Of a stretch of DNA of 64,000 nt, positions 26,311 to 34,664 are shown piece after piece. Source of the stretch: Mangrovihabitans endophyticus (GTDB taxonomy: Bacteria > Actinomycetota > Actinomycetes > Mycobacteriales > Micromonosporaceae). Under the pieces are notes generated by a model. The model was not told the origin of the DNA. It worked only from the letters and a program-made list of their open reading frames with translations, and did not search any database. Every line of letters begins with the position of its first letter. Within the stretch, counting starts at the first letter, position 1. The position numbers and the translations under genes were made by a program. Location: assembly GCF_014646155.1 (NCBI RefSeq), contig NZ_BMMX01000029.1:1-64000 (forward strand), written 5' to 3'.

Positions 26311-26817
26311 ATGAGCGGGGTGACGATCCGAGCGATGACGCCGTCCGACGCCGACGCGGTGCTCGCCGTCTATCAGGAAGGGTTGGACGGTGGCCACGCC
26401 AGCTTCGAGCAGGCCGCGCCGACCTGGGCCGACTTCGACGCGGGCAAGCTCCCGGGCCACCGCCTGGTGGCCGCCGACGAGCACGACGAGGTGCTCGGAT
26501 GGGTCGCGGTCGCCCCGGTCTCCCGCCGTTTGGTGTACGCCGGAGTGGTCGAACATTCCGTCTATGTGGCCGAGCGGGCGCAGGGTCGGGGCGTCGGCCG
26601 TGCCCTGCTCGGCGCGCTCGTCGCGTCCACCGAAGCGGCCGGCGTCTGGACCATCCAGTCCGCCATCTTTCCGGAGAACACCGCCAGCCTCGCCCTGCAC
26701 CGCCGATGCGGCTTCCGCACGGTGGGGGTGCGCGAACGGGTCGGCCGGCACGCGGCGCAGGGTGATCGGTGGCGCGACACCATCCTGGTGGAGCGTCGCA
26801 GCCCGATGGTGGTCTGA
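26311..26817 (+). CDS. GNAT N-acetyltransferase, phosphinothricin/arsinothricin acetyltransferase type (ArsN1-like)
   Basis: ATG 26311 follows GGAGGG by about 8 bases. The 168-residue protein has the PAT/bar layout: an N-terminal VTIRAMTPSDADAV strand, VEHSVYVAERAQGRGVGRAL with the acetyl-CoA loop (QGRGVG), and NTASLALHRRCGFR. PAT enzymes acetylate glufosinate. The related ArsN1 acetylates arsinothricin and is found in ars operons. Because this gene is divergent from arsR across a shared operator, arsinothricin or another amino-acid-like antibiotic is a reasonable substrate. The fold is sure, the substrate is inferred. Confidence 0.82.
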   Translation: MSGVTIRAMTPSDADAVLAVYQEGLDGGHASFEQAAPTWADFDAGKLPGHRLVAADEHDEVLGWVAVAPVSRRLVYAGVVEHSVYVAERAQGRGVGRALLGALVASTEAAGVWTIQSAIFPENTASLALHRRCGFRTVGVRERVGRHAAQGDRWRDTILVERRSPMVV

Positions 26818-26832
26818 ACGGCCCCGCCGCGC

Positions 26833-27687
26833 TCAGGCCAGGACCGAGCGGGTCAGCGTGCTGCCGTCCGAGGTGACGACGGCGCAGGTGACCCCGCGGT
26901 CGTCCGGCCACGAATCCTCCATCGGATAGACATAGAGGAAGTCCAGGCGGAGGCCGACGTCGTCCACGTCGGTGTCGAAGGCGTCATCGCACATCTGCTT
27001 GGCCCGTTCCTGCACGGCCCCCGCGCCCGGCCACGACGGGCTGTACGCCAGTCGGCTCACCAGGTAGACCTCCGCCTCGTGCGTGGAGCTGCACGACACG
27101 ATCGACAGCTCCTGCAGGGCGGCGGTCTCGTCGAGGCCGTTGACGCAGTCGCCGCGCTTCAAGTCCTCGACGTAGACGGTGTCTCGCTGCGGTGCCTCGC
27201 TGGGCGTGCCGTCGTTCGTCATGCTCTCGCCCGCAGCGGTGAGCGCCGCCACCGCGACGATCACCACGGTGGCGGTGACCCAGCAACCCGACGCGACCAG
27301 ACCGCCGATCGCGAGCCCCCGGCCGGCCTGCGGGCGCTTGCGGATCTGTCCGAGTGCGACGACGCCGAAGACGACGCTGAGCAGCACGCCACCGAGGATA
27401 CCCAGGATCAGCGAGGCGATGGCGAAGCCGTTGGTGCCGGCAGCGGGCGGCGGAGGATAGGCGTGCGGCCCGCCCGGCGGCATGTAGCCCCCGGGTGGGA
27501 AGGCCGCCCCGGGCGGCAGGGGTGGGAAGGCAGCCCCGGGCGGCGGGGGTGGGAAGGCTGTCCCGGGCGGCAGGGGTGGTGTCCCGGGCGGCAGGTAGCC
27601 CCCGGGCGGGAGGGGTGCGCCGGGGTAAGCCGGATGGCGCGTGGCGTCGAGGGATTCCTGCTCTGGAGTGGCTGCCGGACCGTTCAC
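26833..27687 (-). CDS. Membrane protein with Pro/Gly-rich N-terminus, DUF4190 and septum-formation-type domain
   Basis: GTG 27687 gives 284 residues (the open frame extends to 27807). The first ~90 residues are PPG-rich, written by a repeat of CCCGGGCGG-like units (27480-27610). Two membrane helices of the DUF4190 type follow (about 105-195). An external domain (about 205-284) has GDCVNGL and SCSSTHEAEVY, the Cys and His pattern of the septum-formation/DUF4352-like domain of actinobacteria. The exact role is unknown; relatives are cell-envelope proteins. It is convergent with the acetyltransferase gene. Confidence 0.7.
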   Translation of the reverse strand: MNGPAATPEQESLDATRHPAYPGAPLPPGGYLPPGTPPLPPGTAFPPPPPGAAFPPLPPGAAFPPGGYMPPGGPHAYPPPPAAGTNGFAIASLILGILGGVLLSVVFGVVALGQIRKRPQAGRGLAIGGLVASGCWVTATVVIVAVAALTAAGESMTNDGTPSEAPQRDTVYVEDLKRGDCVNGLDETAALQELSIVSCSSTHEAEVYLVSRLAYSPSWPGAGAVQERAKQMCDDAFDTDVDDVGLRLDFLYVYPMEDSWPDDRGVTCAVVTSDGSTLTRSVLA

Positions 27688-27855
27688 GCGGGGGACCCTA
27701 ACAACGTGAAGATCATTTCGTGATCCCGATCGATCTCGAAACGGTATCGACCGTGGCAAGTGGACCGTCGCACCCGGCCGACGCCCGGATGCGCCGGCGA
27801 ATTCCACGATCGCGCCGCAGAGGAGCGCTGCGGGCGAAGGTGTTGGGGGTGGTGG

Positions 27856-29049
27856 TCAGTGGGGGTGCAGGCGCACCGGCAAGGTCTGCACGGCGCGCAA
27901 CAGCAGGCCGGGGCGCCAGGTCAGTTGATCCGGCGTGGTGTCCAGATGCAACTGCGGCACCCGGTCCAGCAGCTTGGTGAACGCGATCTGCGCCTCCAGC
28001 CGCGCCAGCGGCGCGCCCAGGCAGTAGTGGATGCCGTGACCGAACGCCAGGTGCGGGTTCTGCCGGCGGTCCAGGCGCAGTTCCGCCGCGTCCGGGAAGC
28101 GCTCGTCGTCACGGTTGGCCGACAACAGCAGTGCCAGCACCGTCTCGCCGGCCGGAATGACATGGCCGCCGATCTCCACCGGCTCGGTGGCGATCCGGGA
28201 AGTGGCGGTCTCCACCGGTCCCTCGTACCGCAGGAATTCCTCGATCGCGGTCGGCAGCAACTGCGGCTCGGCGCGCAACCGTTCCCACCGCTCGCGCTGG
28301 GAAAGCAAGAGGTAGGTGCCGTTGCCGATCAGGTTGACGGTGGTTTCGTGCCCGGCGATGAGCAGCAGGAAGACCATCGAGGACAGCTCGTCCTCGGTGA
28401 GCCGGTCCTCGTTGTCGCGCACCGCGATCAAACCGGAGAGCAGGTCGTCGCCGCCGTGCTCGCGCCGGGTGGCGATCAGCTTGTGGATGTAGGAGACCAT
28501 CGCCTGCATCGCGCCGGGAATCTGTTGCCGGTGCGCGCCGCCGACGATGACGTTCGACCAGGCACGGAATTCGTCCCGGTCGTCGGCCGGCACGCCGAGC
28601 AGCTCGCAGATGACCTGAATCGGCAACGGGAAGGCGAACGTGTCGATCAGGTCGACCCGGTCCCGGCCCGCCATGGCGTCCAGCAGGTCGTCCGCTATCC
28701 GCTCGATGCGCGGGCGCAACGCCTCGATGCGCCGTGCGGTGAAGGCCGCGGACACCAGGCGGCGCAGGCGGGTGTGGTCCGGTGGATCGGCGGAGAGCAT
28801 GTGATGGGACACCGCGGAGCGGACGCGGTCCGGGATGCCGTTGCCGGCGGGCCCGCGCGCGGCCTTGGACAGGCGGGGGTCGGCCAGCGCGCGGCGGGCG
28901 TCCTCATATCGGGTGACCAGCCAGGCGTACGCGCCGTTGCCCAATGGCACGCGCCGGACCGGGCCTTCGCGGCGCCATTGTGCGTACGCCGGATGCGGGT
29001 CGGCCTGGAAAGCGGGATCGGTGAGGTCGTCCCGGACATCCTGCGTCAT
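27856..29049 (-). CDS. Cytochrome P450 (soluble bacterial, class I)
   Basis: ATG 29049 follows GAAGGGG by about 5 bases and gives 397 residues, the usual size. The I-helix AGHETTVNL, the K-helix EFLR (ExxR) and the haem loop FGHGIHYCLG with the Cys ligand are all present. It needs a ferredoxin and reductase, neither of which is adjacent. The sequence is of the broad CYP105/CYP107-like actinomycete group; the substrate is unknown. The 168-base gap to the preceding membrane-protein gene shows no clear terminator apart from a weak GATCA-TGATC repeat near 27714. Confidence 0.92.
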   Translation of the reverse strand: MTQDVRDDLTDPAFQADPHPAYAQWRREGPVRRVPLGNGAYAWLVTRYEDARRALADPRLSKAARGPAGNGIPDRVRSAVSHHMLSADPPDHTRLRRLVSAAFTARRIEALRPRIERIADDLLDAMAGRDRVDLIDTFAFPLPIQVICELLGVPADDRDEFRAWSNVIVGGAHRQQIPGAMQAMVSYIHKLIATRREHGGDDLLSGLIAVRDNEDRLTEDELSSMVFLLLIAGHETTVNLIGNGTYLLLSQRERWERLRAEPQLLPTAIEEFLRYEGPVETATSRIATEPVEIGGHVIPAGETVLALLLSANRDDERFPDAAELRLDRRQNPHLAFGHGIHYCLGAPLARLEAQIAFTKLLDRVPQLHLDTTPDQLTWRPGLLLRAVQTLPVRLHPH

Positions 29050-29172
29050 GGCGTCCCCTTCGGTGTCGTCGGTCCGCATTGACGACGATACGCGGCCCGT
29101 CGGGGTGTCAGAGAGCGCGTGCTGGGTATGAACGGGTGCCGTCATCACAGCGAGAGACGGGAGGGAACCCTC

Positions 29173-29397
29173 ATGGCAGTCACCGCCAACCTGGACAAGG
29201 TTCTTACCAAGGCGTACGAGTCCACGCCGCCCGACGAACTGGTCAAGGCCCCGGTCGCGGCGCTGTCCGGCGTCTCCGAGGCGGACGCCGAGCACCTTCA
29301 GCAGGCGTTCAACATCAAGACGATCGGTGATCTGGCCGGCAACAAGTACTTCCGCGCCGCCAGTGCGATCGCCGATCTGGCCCGCATTTCCGGCTGA
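29173..29397 (+). CDS. Small 74-residue helical protein, unknown
   Basis: ATG 29173 has GGGAGGGA about 7 bases upstream. The protein is mostly helical; the segment ALSGVSEADAEHLQQAF then NIKTIGDLAG looks like a helix-hairpin-helix unit, as in small DUF4332-like proteins. A perfect terminator hairpin follows at once, so it is a well-defined single-gene transcript divergent from the P450 gene. Codon use matches the genome. The function is unknown. Confidence 0.7.
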   Translation: MAVTANLDKVLTKAYESTPPDELVKAPVAALSGVSEADAEHLQQAFNIKTIGDLAGNKYFRAASAIADLARISG

Positions 29398-29405
29398 TAC
29401 GCCGC

Positions 29406-29449
29406 CCCACGTCGGGGCCCGGCCGAGCACGCTCGGCCGGGCCCCGACG
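29406..29449. terminator. Perfect 20-bp-stem bidirectional terminator
   Basis: Arms 29406-29425 and 29430-29449 are perfectly complementary with a CACG loop. It lies 8 bases after the small-protein stop and 15 bases before the stop of the minus-strand dioxygenase, so it can serve both convergent genes. Confidence 0.9.
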
Positions 29450-29464
29450 TGCATCCGCGACGGT

Positions 29465-30421
29465 TCAGGCCGACGGGGTGGGACTGGGCGGCGCGCTCGG
29501 GCCGCCACCCGGGAAGCCGCCGTCCTGCCCGTCGTGAGTGGCCGCCGGGTCGACGCTCATCGTGATGGTCGCCGTCACGCCGCGTGTCACGTGCCGCGGG
29601 TCGTACCGCAGGGACAGCAGGCCACCGGTGCTGCCGCTGCCGTCGTACAGCATGTCCTCGTCCAGCTCGGTGCGCTGCGTGGTGTTCTCCCGGTACGGGT
29701 CTGCCTCGGCGACCTTCGTGATGAGGCGTTCGTCGAAGTAGAACTGGCCGGTGTGGCAGGTGTGGCCGCCGGTGTAGCCGTCCGGCGTGACCGTGCCGTC
29801 GGTGTGCACCTTGGTGTGGATGTGCACGGTGCGGCCCACGTACCAGCCGGGGACCACGCTGGCGAACGTGACGAATCCGGCCCGGTCGGTGATCTGGATG
29901 CCGCGCAGATAGGTCAGATCATCGGTGGGCGTCGCGTGGCCGCCGGGGTTGCCGCCGCCGGGCGGCGGGCCGGACGGCGGCGTGGACGGGTCACCGCTGG
30001 GCGGTGGCATGCCACCGCCGCCGGATCCGGTCGCGGTGTATCCGGAGTAGACGCCGAGCGCGTCGCAGTGCCAGATCTCCACGCCCGCGTTGCACAGCGG
30101 CCGGCAGGTGGACGCGTCGATGACGCGCAGGCGCAGCCGCAACGGAATGCCGGTGCGATCCTCGACCACGTTGCTGCGCATCAGCATGTAGTCGAGGTAG
30201 TACGGCCCCTCGATCGACTCGCTGGACAGGGCGCACGCGCCCGCCGCCTCGGCGGCGCTGACGGGCGCACCGGCTGTCTGCGCGAACGCGGCGCGACCGC
30301 CCACGACGGCGAGGCCGGCCGCGGCGGCACCCGCGCCGCCGAGGGAGAGCAGCCGCCGGCGGCTGATGAGCCGGGAGACGTCGGCGTTGTCCGCCTCGTC
30401 ATGCATATCGATGGATGTCAT
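29465..30421 (-). CDS. Tat-exported intradiol ring-cleavage dioxygenase-like protein
   Basis: The 318-residue protein has a Tat signal (ISRRRLLSLGGAG) and an intradiol dioxygenase barrel with candidate Fe(III) ligands in SIEGPYYLD, GYTATG and GRTVHIHTKVH. Gly/Pro-rich insertions occur at about 145-175 and at the C-terminus. Known cytoplasmic members open catechol or protocatechuate to muconates. Exported versions are common in actinomycetes and may act on lignin-derived aromatics; the substrate is unknown. It is convergent with the 74-residue gene and divergent from the holin-like pair. Confidence 0.85.
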   Translation of the reverse strand: MTSIDMHDEADNADVSRLISRRRLLSLGGAGAAAAGLAVVGGRAAFAQTAGAPVSAAEAAGACALSSESIEGPYYLDYMLMRSNVVEDRTGIPLRLRLRVIDASTCRPLCNAGVEIWHCDALGVYSGYTATGSGGGGMPPPSGDPSTPPSGPPPGGGNPGGHATPTDDLTYLRGIQITDRAGFVTFASVVPGWYVGRTVHIHTKVHTDGTVTPDGYTGGHTCHTGQFYFDERLITKVAEADPYRENTTQRTELDEDMLYDGSGSTGGLLSLRYDPRHVTRGVTATITMSVDPAATHDGQDGGFPGGGPSAPPSPTPSA

Positions 30422-30605
30422 GTCCGGGACTTCATCGAGTTCCGCTGTGGGTGATCTAGGCAGAACCTATGAGTCGGCTGAGCGCCCCGATCCACTCGTT
30501 GTCGCCCGGCGGAGGAACGTCACCGCGCCAGGCGTAGCCGAGCGGGGTGGTGGGTATGTCACCTTTCGACAAGCCGAAGCGCGCACCGACGAGTGGAGGG
30601 AGCTG

Positions 30606-31031
30606 ATGATGACCGACACGCGCGTGCGGTCGGCGCAGCAGGCGTCGACCGGCGAGTTGGTCAGCCACCTGTCCGAGGAGGTTTCCGCGCTGGTGCGCGG
30701 CGAGCTGGCACTGGCCAAGGCCGAACTGACCGAGAAGGGCAAGCGGGCCGGGGTCGGCGCGGGCCTGTTCGGGACCGCGGGCGTGCTCGCCATGTACGGC
30801 GTGGGCGCGCTGCTGGTGACCGTCGGCGCGGCGCTCGCTCTGGTATGGCCGGCATGGCTGGCCGCCCTGGTGGTGACCGCGGTGGTGTTCGCGGTCGCGG
30901 CCGTGGTGGCGCTGATCGGCAAGCGGCAGGTGAACAGGGCGACGCCGCCGACGCCCACGGAGGCCATGGACAGCAGCAAGAGGGACGTCGACGCGGTGAA
31001 GGCCGCCGCCCACACTGGGAGGAACGCATGA
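30606..31031 (+). CDS. Phage_holin_3_6 / DUF1469-type membrane protein
   Basis: ATG 30606 (or 30609) follows GGAGGGAG. The 141-residue protein has an amphipathic N-terminal helix (ELVSHLSEEVSALVRGELAL), two membrane helices and a charged tail. The family is called actinobacterial holin-like but is chromosomal and not tied to a prophage; no other phage gene is near. It overlaps the next gene by 4 bases (ATGA) and pairs with a DUF3618 protein, a standard actinobacterial couple of unknown, probably envelope-related, function. Confidence 0.85.
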   Translation: MMTDTRVRSAQQASTGELVSHLSEEVSALVRGELALAKAELTEKGKRAGVGAGLFGTAGVLAMYGVGALLVTVGAALALVWPAWLAALVVTAVVFAVAAVVALIGKRQVNRATPPTPTEAMDSSKRDVDAVKAAAHTGRNA

Positions 31032-31417
31032 GCACCGACATGGCGGCCGGTCCGCAGACCGCGACCCCGACCGATCCGCAGGAACTGCGCGCCGAGATCG
31101 CCCGGACCCGTGCCGAGCTCGGCGAGACCGTGGCGGCGCTGGCCGACAAGACCGACGTCAAGTCGCGCGCCCAGCGGTCCGCCGCGCGGGCGGGCGCCCG
31201 GATGAAGCAGCGCGCCGAGGTCGCTCGACTGCAGGCGGGCGCGCTCGCGGCGGGCCTCGCGGACCGGGCCCGGGTCGCTTCGGGTACCGCCCGCCACCAG
31301 TTCACCGACGGTAGCCCCGCCGAAATCGCCCGCCGCCCGATCCCGGTGGCGACCGTCGCGGCCGTGGTGTCCGCGGCTGCCGTGGTGGCGCTGCTGATCC
31401 GCCGCCACGGACGCTGA
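31028..31417 (+). CDS. DUF3618 protein
   Basis: The 129-residue protein has the DUF3618 helix DPQELRAEIARTRAELGETV followed by ALADKTDVKSRA, and a single C-terminal membrane helix. Translation is coupled to the preceding holin-like gene. The last codons and stop lie in an 18-bp tandem duplication (GCCACGGACGCTGAGCCC at 31404-31421 and 31422-31439), so the C-terminus sits on a recent repeat. Confidence 0.85.
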   Translation: MSTDMAAGPQTATPTDPQELRAEIARTRAELGETVAALADKTDVKSRAQRSAARAGARMKQRAEVARLQAGALAAGLADRARVASGTARHQFTDGSPAEIARRPIPVATVAAVVSAAAVVALLIRRHGR

Positions 31418-31457
31418 GCCCGCCACGGACGCTGAGCCCGCCACGGCACGACCCCTA

Positions 31458-31515
31458 GCCGAAGGGATTCGTGAGAGACTACTCTCGAAACATGTCTCTC
31501 ACGAATCCCTTCGGC
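31458..31515. promoter_or_regulatory. Perfect 22-bp inverted repeat over the start codon of an ArsR-like gene
   Basis: Arms 31458-31479 and 31494-31515 are exact reverse complements around a 14-base centre that contains TACTCT (31480-31485). The ATG (31492-31494) lies at the inner edge of the right arm, so codons 2-8 are part of the repeat. No Shine-Dalgarno is present. TACTCT is placed as a -10 element for a leaderless transcript starting at the ATG. The repeat is a likely self-operator and, in any longer transcript, a hairpin closing the start. Confidence 0.7.
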
Positions 31516-32073
31516 GACGTGCAGGTCACCGACCCGAAGGCGATGCGAGCCCTCGCCCACCCCACCCGGCTGGCCATCCTCAGCCACCTGCAACGCCGTG
31601 GCCCCGCGACGGCGACCATGCTCTCCCCGCACGTCGGGGCCACGCCGTCGGTGGTTAGCTGGCACCTGCGCCACCTGGCCGGATTCGGCTTGGTGGTGGA
31701 CGCCGACCCGGACGAGGTGCCGGGCGACCGGCGACAGCGCTGGTGGACGGCGGTGGCCCGGGGATTCTCCGTCGAGGCCGGCGCCGATCCGGACTCCCAG
31801 GCCGCCGCGCGGGCGCTCGGCGACCAGTTGATGGCCACCGCCCAGCAGCAGGTCAACCAGTGGATGGCGGAGGTCGCGCCGGAGCTTCCACCGCAGTGGC
31901 AGCGCCACGCCGTCATCAGCAACACCCAGGTGCCACTCACCGTCGAGGAGCTCACCCGCCTGCAGGGCGCCATCGACGAGCTGATCGCGCCGTACGTGCA
32001 TCGCGCCGAGGCCGACGCCCCGCCGGATGCCCGTGCCGTCCGCATCCTCCGTCACTACCTGCCGGGCCGGTGA
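31492..32073 (+). CDS. ArsR/HTH_20-type winged-helix regulator
   Basis: ATG 31492 gives 193 residues. The N-terminal winged helix contains MRALAHPTRLAILSHL and VVSWHLRHLAGFGLV. The rest is helical with QQQVNQWM and a likely dimer region. No metal-site Cys residues are seen, so it is not an arsenic sensor. Its stop overlaps the GTG of the MFS gene (GTGA, 32070-32073). An ArsR-MFS pair of this kind usually means a repressor controlling its own efflux pump. Confidence 0.87.
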   Translation: MSLTNPFGDVQVTDPKAMRALAHPTRLAILSHLQRRGPATATMLSPHVGATPSVVSWHLRHLAGFGLVVDADPDEVPGDRRQRWWTAVARGFSVEAGADPDSQAAARALGDQLMATAQQQVNQWMAEVAPELPPQWQRHAVISNTQVPLTVEELTRLQGAIDELIAPYVHRAEADAPPDARAVRILRHYLPGR

Positions 32074-33971
32074 ACGCCGATTCGCACGGCGCACCGCTGT
32101 GGCGCAGCCCCTCCTTCCGCAAGCTCTGGGCGGGCCAGACGCTGTCCCAGTTCGGCGACCGGATCAGCGAGCTCGCGCTGCCTCTGATCGCCGTGGTCAC
32201 GTTGGCCGCCACCCCGACCCAGGTGGGCGTGCTCACCGCGGCCGTGTGGGCGCCGAACCTGCTCTCCCTGTTCGTCGGGTCGTGGACCGACCGGCAGACG
32301 TACCGCAGACGCCTGCTGATCGCCGCCGACCTGACGCGCGCCGCCGTGCTGGTCAGCCTCCCGATCGCGCACTGGCTGGGCGTGGTGACTTTCCCCCAGC
32401 TCATCGCGGTCGCGCTGCTCGCCGGCGGGGGCCAGGTGCTGTTCGGCTGCGCGTACGCGTCGTTCTTCACCAGCCTCGTCGACCGCGACCGGTACGTCGA
32501 AGCGAACAGCAGACTGAGCCTGAGCCGCTCGGCGTCCTTCGTGGCCGGACCCGCGCTCGGCGGTGTGCTGATCCAGACGCTCACCGCACCCGTCGCCGTC
32601 CTCGCCGACGCCGTCTCGTTCCTCGGATCCGCGTTGCTCATCGGCCGCATCCCGGCCGCGCCGGTGCCCGCGTCCCCGGGCACCCACCTGCTCGCCGACG
32701 CCCGCGCCGGGCTGCGATACGTGCTGACACACCCGCACCTGCGAGCCGGGCTCGGTTGCGTGACAACGGTCAACTTCTTCGGGTTCGTCGCGCAGGCGCT
32801 GCTGGTGCTCTTCGCCGTCCGTACGCTCGGATTGCCCGCCAGCCGGATCGGCTTCGCCCTCGGCGTCGGCGCCTGCGGCGGGCTGGTCGGCGCCATGCTC
32901 GCGCCCCGGTTGTCGCGCCGTTTCGGCATCGGCCGGGTGGCGTTCGCCGGCGCCGTGCTGTTTCCCGCACCCACCGCCGTGGTCGCCTTCGCCGACGGTC
33001 CGCATTGGCTGACCGCGCTGATCCTGGCCGGCGCCGAAGGGCTGTCGTCCCTCGGGGTGATGCTGATGGACATCAACCTCAACGCGGTGCTTTTCGCGGT
33101 CACCGACGATCGGGTCCGCAGCCGTGTCACCGGCACCTTCGGCACCATCAACTACGGCGCGCGTCCGCTCGGCGCGCTCGTCGGCGGGCTGCTGGGCGGC
33201 GCCATCGGACTGCGGCCGACGCTCCTGACGGCGGCGATCGGCGGCACCCTCGGCTGCCTGTGGTTGCTGCCGTCACCCATCCCGCGGATGCGCACCCTCG
33301 ATCAGGTCACGGCCGTCCCACAGCGGCACCGTCCGGACCGCGGACGGCGGCTGACGGCGGGCCCGGGACGGGCGGAAATGGCTCGCGCCGGTCGGTGGGT
33401 GCCGGGCAGACTCCGAGTCCGGCGAACGCCGATGAACCCGGCGGATCGCACACGCGCACGGCGGAAACGTGCACGGCGGAGAGGAGCGGACGATGCAGCG
33501 GATCAACGAGCGGCTGATGAACTGGGCGAGCATTCTGGAACCGTCCACATTGGCCCAAGCCGAGGCCGCCTCCCGACTGCCGTTCGTGTTCCCGCACATC
33601 GCGCTGATGCCGGACGCCCATCTGGGCAAGGGCGCGACGGTCGGTTCGGTCATTCCCACGCTGGGCGCGATCATCCCGGCCGCGGTGGGCGTGGACATCG
33701 GCTGCGGAATGGCGGCGGTCCGCACCCAGTACCACCGCGACGAGCTCGGGCCGGGACTGTCGTCGCTGCGTACGGCGATCGAGAAGGTCGTGCCGCTGTC
33801 GGCGGGGGCCTACAACGAGAGCCTGACCGACTCGGCGGCGCGGCGGGTCGAGGAGCTGACCGGGAAGGCGGAGAAGGCCGGGTTCGAGCCGGGCCGGTAC
33901 GCGAAAAGCTGGGAGCGGCAACTGGGCTCACTGGGATCGGGCAACCATTTCATCGAAGTGAGCGCCGATGA
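32070..33971 (+). CDS. MFS efflux transporter; reading frame runs on into rtcB
   Basis: The recognisable transporter covers about residues 1-410: SFRKLWAGQTLSQFGDRISELA at the N-terminus, 10-12 helices and a DRQTYRRRLL loop, as in the DHA3-like macrolide/enterobactin exporters. After LPSPIPRMRTL (about 33300) the sequence becomes Arg/Gly-rich, unlike any transporter, and the frame stays open to 33971, overlapping rtcB by 479 bases in another frame. A TGA in a different frame at 33352 suggests that an indel removed the original stop. The transporter itself is probably functional with a long extension, or the sequence holds an error. The start GTG is coupled to the regulator. Confidence 0.75.
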   Translation: MNADSHGAPLWRSPSFRKLWAGQTLSQFGDRISELALPLIAVVTLAATPTQVGVLTAAVWAPNLLSLFVGSWTDRQTYRRRLLIAADLTRAAVLVSLPIAHWLGVVTFPQLIAVALLAGGGQVLFGCAYASFFTSLVDRDRYVEANSRLSLSRSASFVAGPALGGVLIQTLTAPVAVLADAVSFLGSALLIGRIPAAPVPASPGTHLLADARAGLRYVLTHPHLRAGLGCVTTVNFFGFVAQALLVLFAVRTLGLPASRIGFALGVGACGGLVGAMLAPRLSRRFGIGRVAFAGAVLFPAPTAVVAFADGPHWLTALILAGAEGLSSLGVMLMDINLNAVLFAVTDDRVRSRVTGTFGTINYGARPLGALVGGLLGGAIGLRPTLLTAAIGGTLGCLWLLPSPIPRMRTLDQVTAVPQRHRPDRGRRLTAGPGRAEMARAGRWVPGRLRVRRTPMNPADRTRARRKRARRRGADDAADQRAADELGEHSGTVHIGPSRGRLPTAVRVPAHRADAGRPSGQGRDGRFGHSHAGRDHPGRGGRGHRLRNGGGPHPVPPRRARAGTVVAAYGDREGRAAVGGGLQREPDRLGGAAGRGADREGGEGRVRAGPVREKLGAATGLTGIGQPFHRSERR

Positions 33972-34659
33972 GACCGGCGCGGTGTGGCTGTTCCTGCACT
34001 CCGGCTCGCGTGGCGTGGGCAACAAGATCGCGGCGCGCCACATCCGGGTGGCGCAGGAAGCGATGCGGCGCTGGTGGATCAGCCTGCCGGATCCGGACCT
34101 GGCGTACCTGGTCGAGGGCACCGAGGAGTTCTGGGCGTACATCCGTGAGCTGCGCTGGGCACAGGACTTCGCGTTGGCCAACCGGGACGAGATGATGGAC
34201 CGGGTGGTGGCGTGCTTCGCCGAGTTCGTCGGCGGGCCGGTGCGGGAGCTGGAGCGGGTGCAGTGCCACCACAACTACACCGAGCGCGAGGAGCACTTCG
34301 GCAAGGAGGTGTGGTTGTCGCGCAAGGGGGCGATCAACGCGGCGCCGGGCGTACCGGGACTGATCCCCGGATCGATGGGTGACGCGTCGTACGTGGTGGT
34401 CGGCAAGGGTGACCGGCTGGCGCTGCATTCCTCGCCGCACGGCGCGGGGCGCAACTACTCGCGGTCGAAGGCCCGCAAGACCTTCACCCGCGAGCAGCTA
34501 CGCGAGGCGATGCGGGGCATCGAGTTCCGGGACACCGACGCGTTCCTGGACGAGATCCCGCAGGCGTACAAGCCGATCGACGTGGTGATGCGGGACGCCG
34601 CGGATCTGGTGGAGGTGCGGCACACGCTGCGCCAGATCGTCAACGTCAAGGGCGACTGA
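33493..34659 (+). CDS. rtcB: RtcB-family RNA ligase (3'-phosphate/5'-OH)
   Basis: ATG 33493 follows GGAGAGGAG. The 388-residue protein, slightly short for RtcB, keeps all the motifs: DAHLGKGATVG, VDIGCGM with the Mn-binding Cys, GSGNHFIE, HSGSRGVG, QCHHNYTE, IPGSMGDASY, and SPHGAGR with the His that carries GMP. It joins RNA 2',3'-cyclic- or 3'-phosphate ends to 5'-OH ends, for tRNA or rRNA repair. No archease, RtcA or RtcR gene is adjacent. It is convergent with the mannanase, with a strong hairpin between. The 5' half overlaps the run-on of the MFS frame. Confidence 0.93.
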   Translation: MQRINERLMNWASILEPSTLAQAEAASRLPFVFPHIALMPDAHLGKGATVGSVIPTLGAIIPAAVGVDIGCGMAAVRTQYHRDELGPGLSSLRTAIEKVVPLSAGAYNESLTDSAARRVEELTGKAEKAGFEPGRYAKSWERQLGSLGSGNHFIEVSADETGAVWLFLHSGSRGVGNKIAARHIRVAQEAMRRWWISLPDPDLAYLVEGTEEFWAYIRELRWAQDFALANRDEMMDRVVACFAEFVGGPVRELERVQCHHNYTEREEHFGKEVWLSRKGAINAAPGVPGLIPGSMGDASYVVVGKGDRLALHSSPHGAGRNYSRSKARKTFTREQLREAMRGIEFRDTDAFLDEIPQAYKPIDVVMRDAADLVEVRHTLRQIVNVKGD

Positions 34660-34664
34660 CCGGC

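Noticed and set aside
30606..31417. Prophage remnant, from the holin-like annotation
   Set aside because: The family is a normal chromosomal actinobacterial protein paired with DUF3618; no endolysin, integrase or structural genes nearby.
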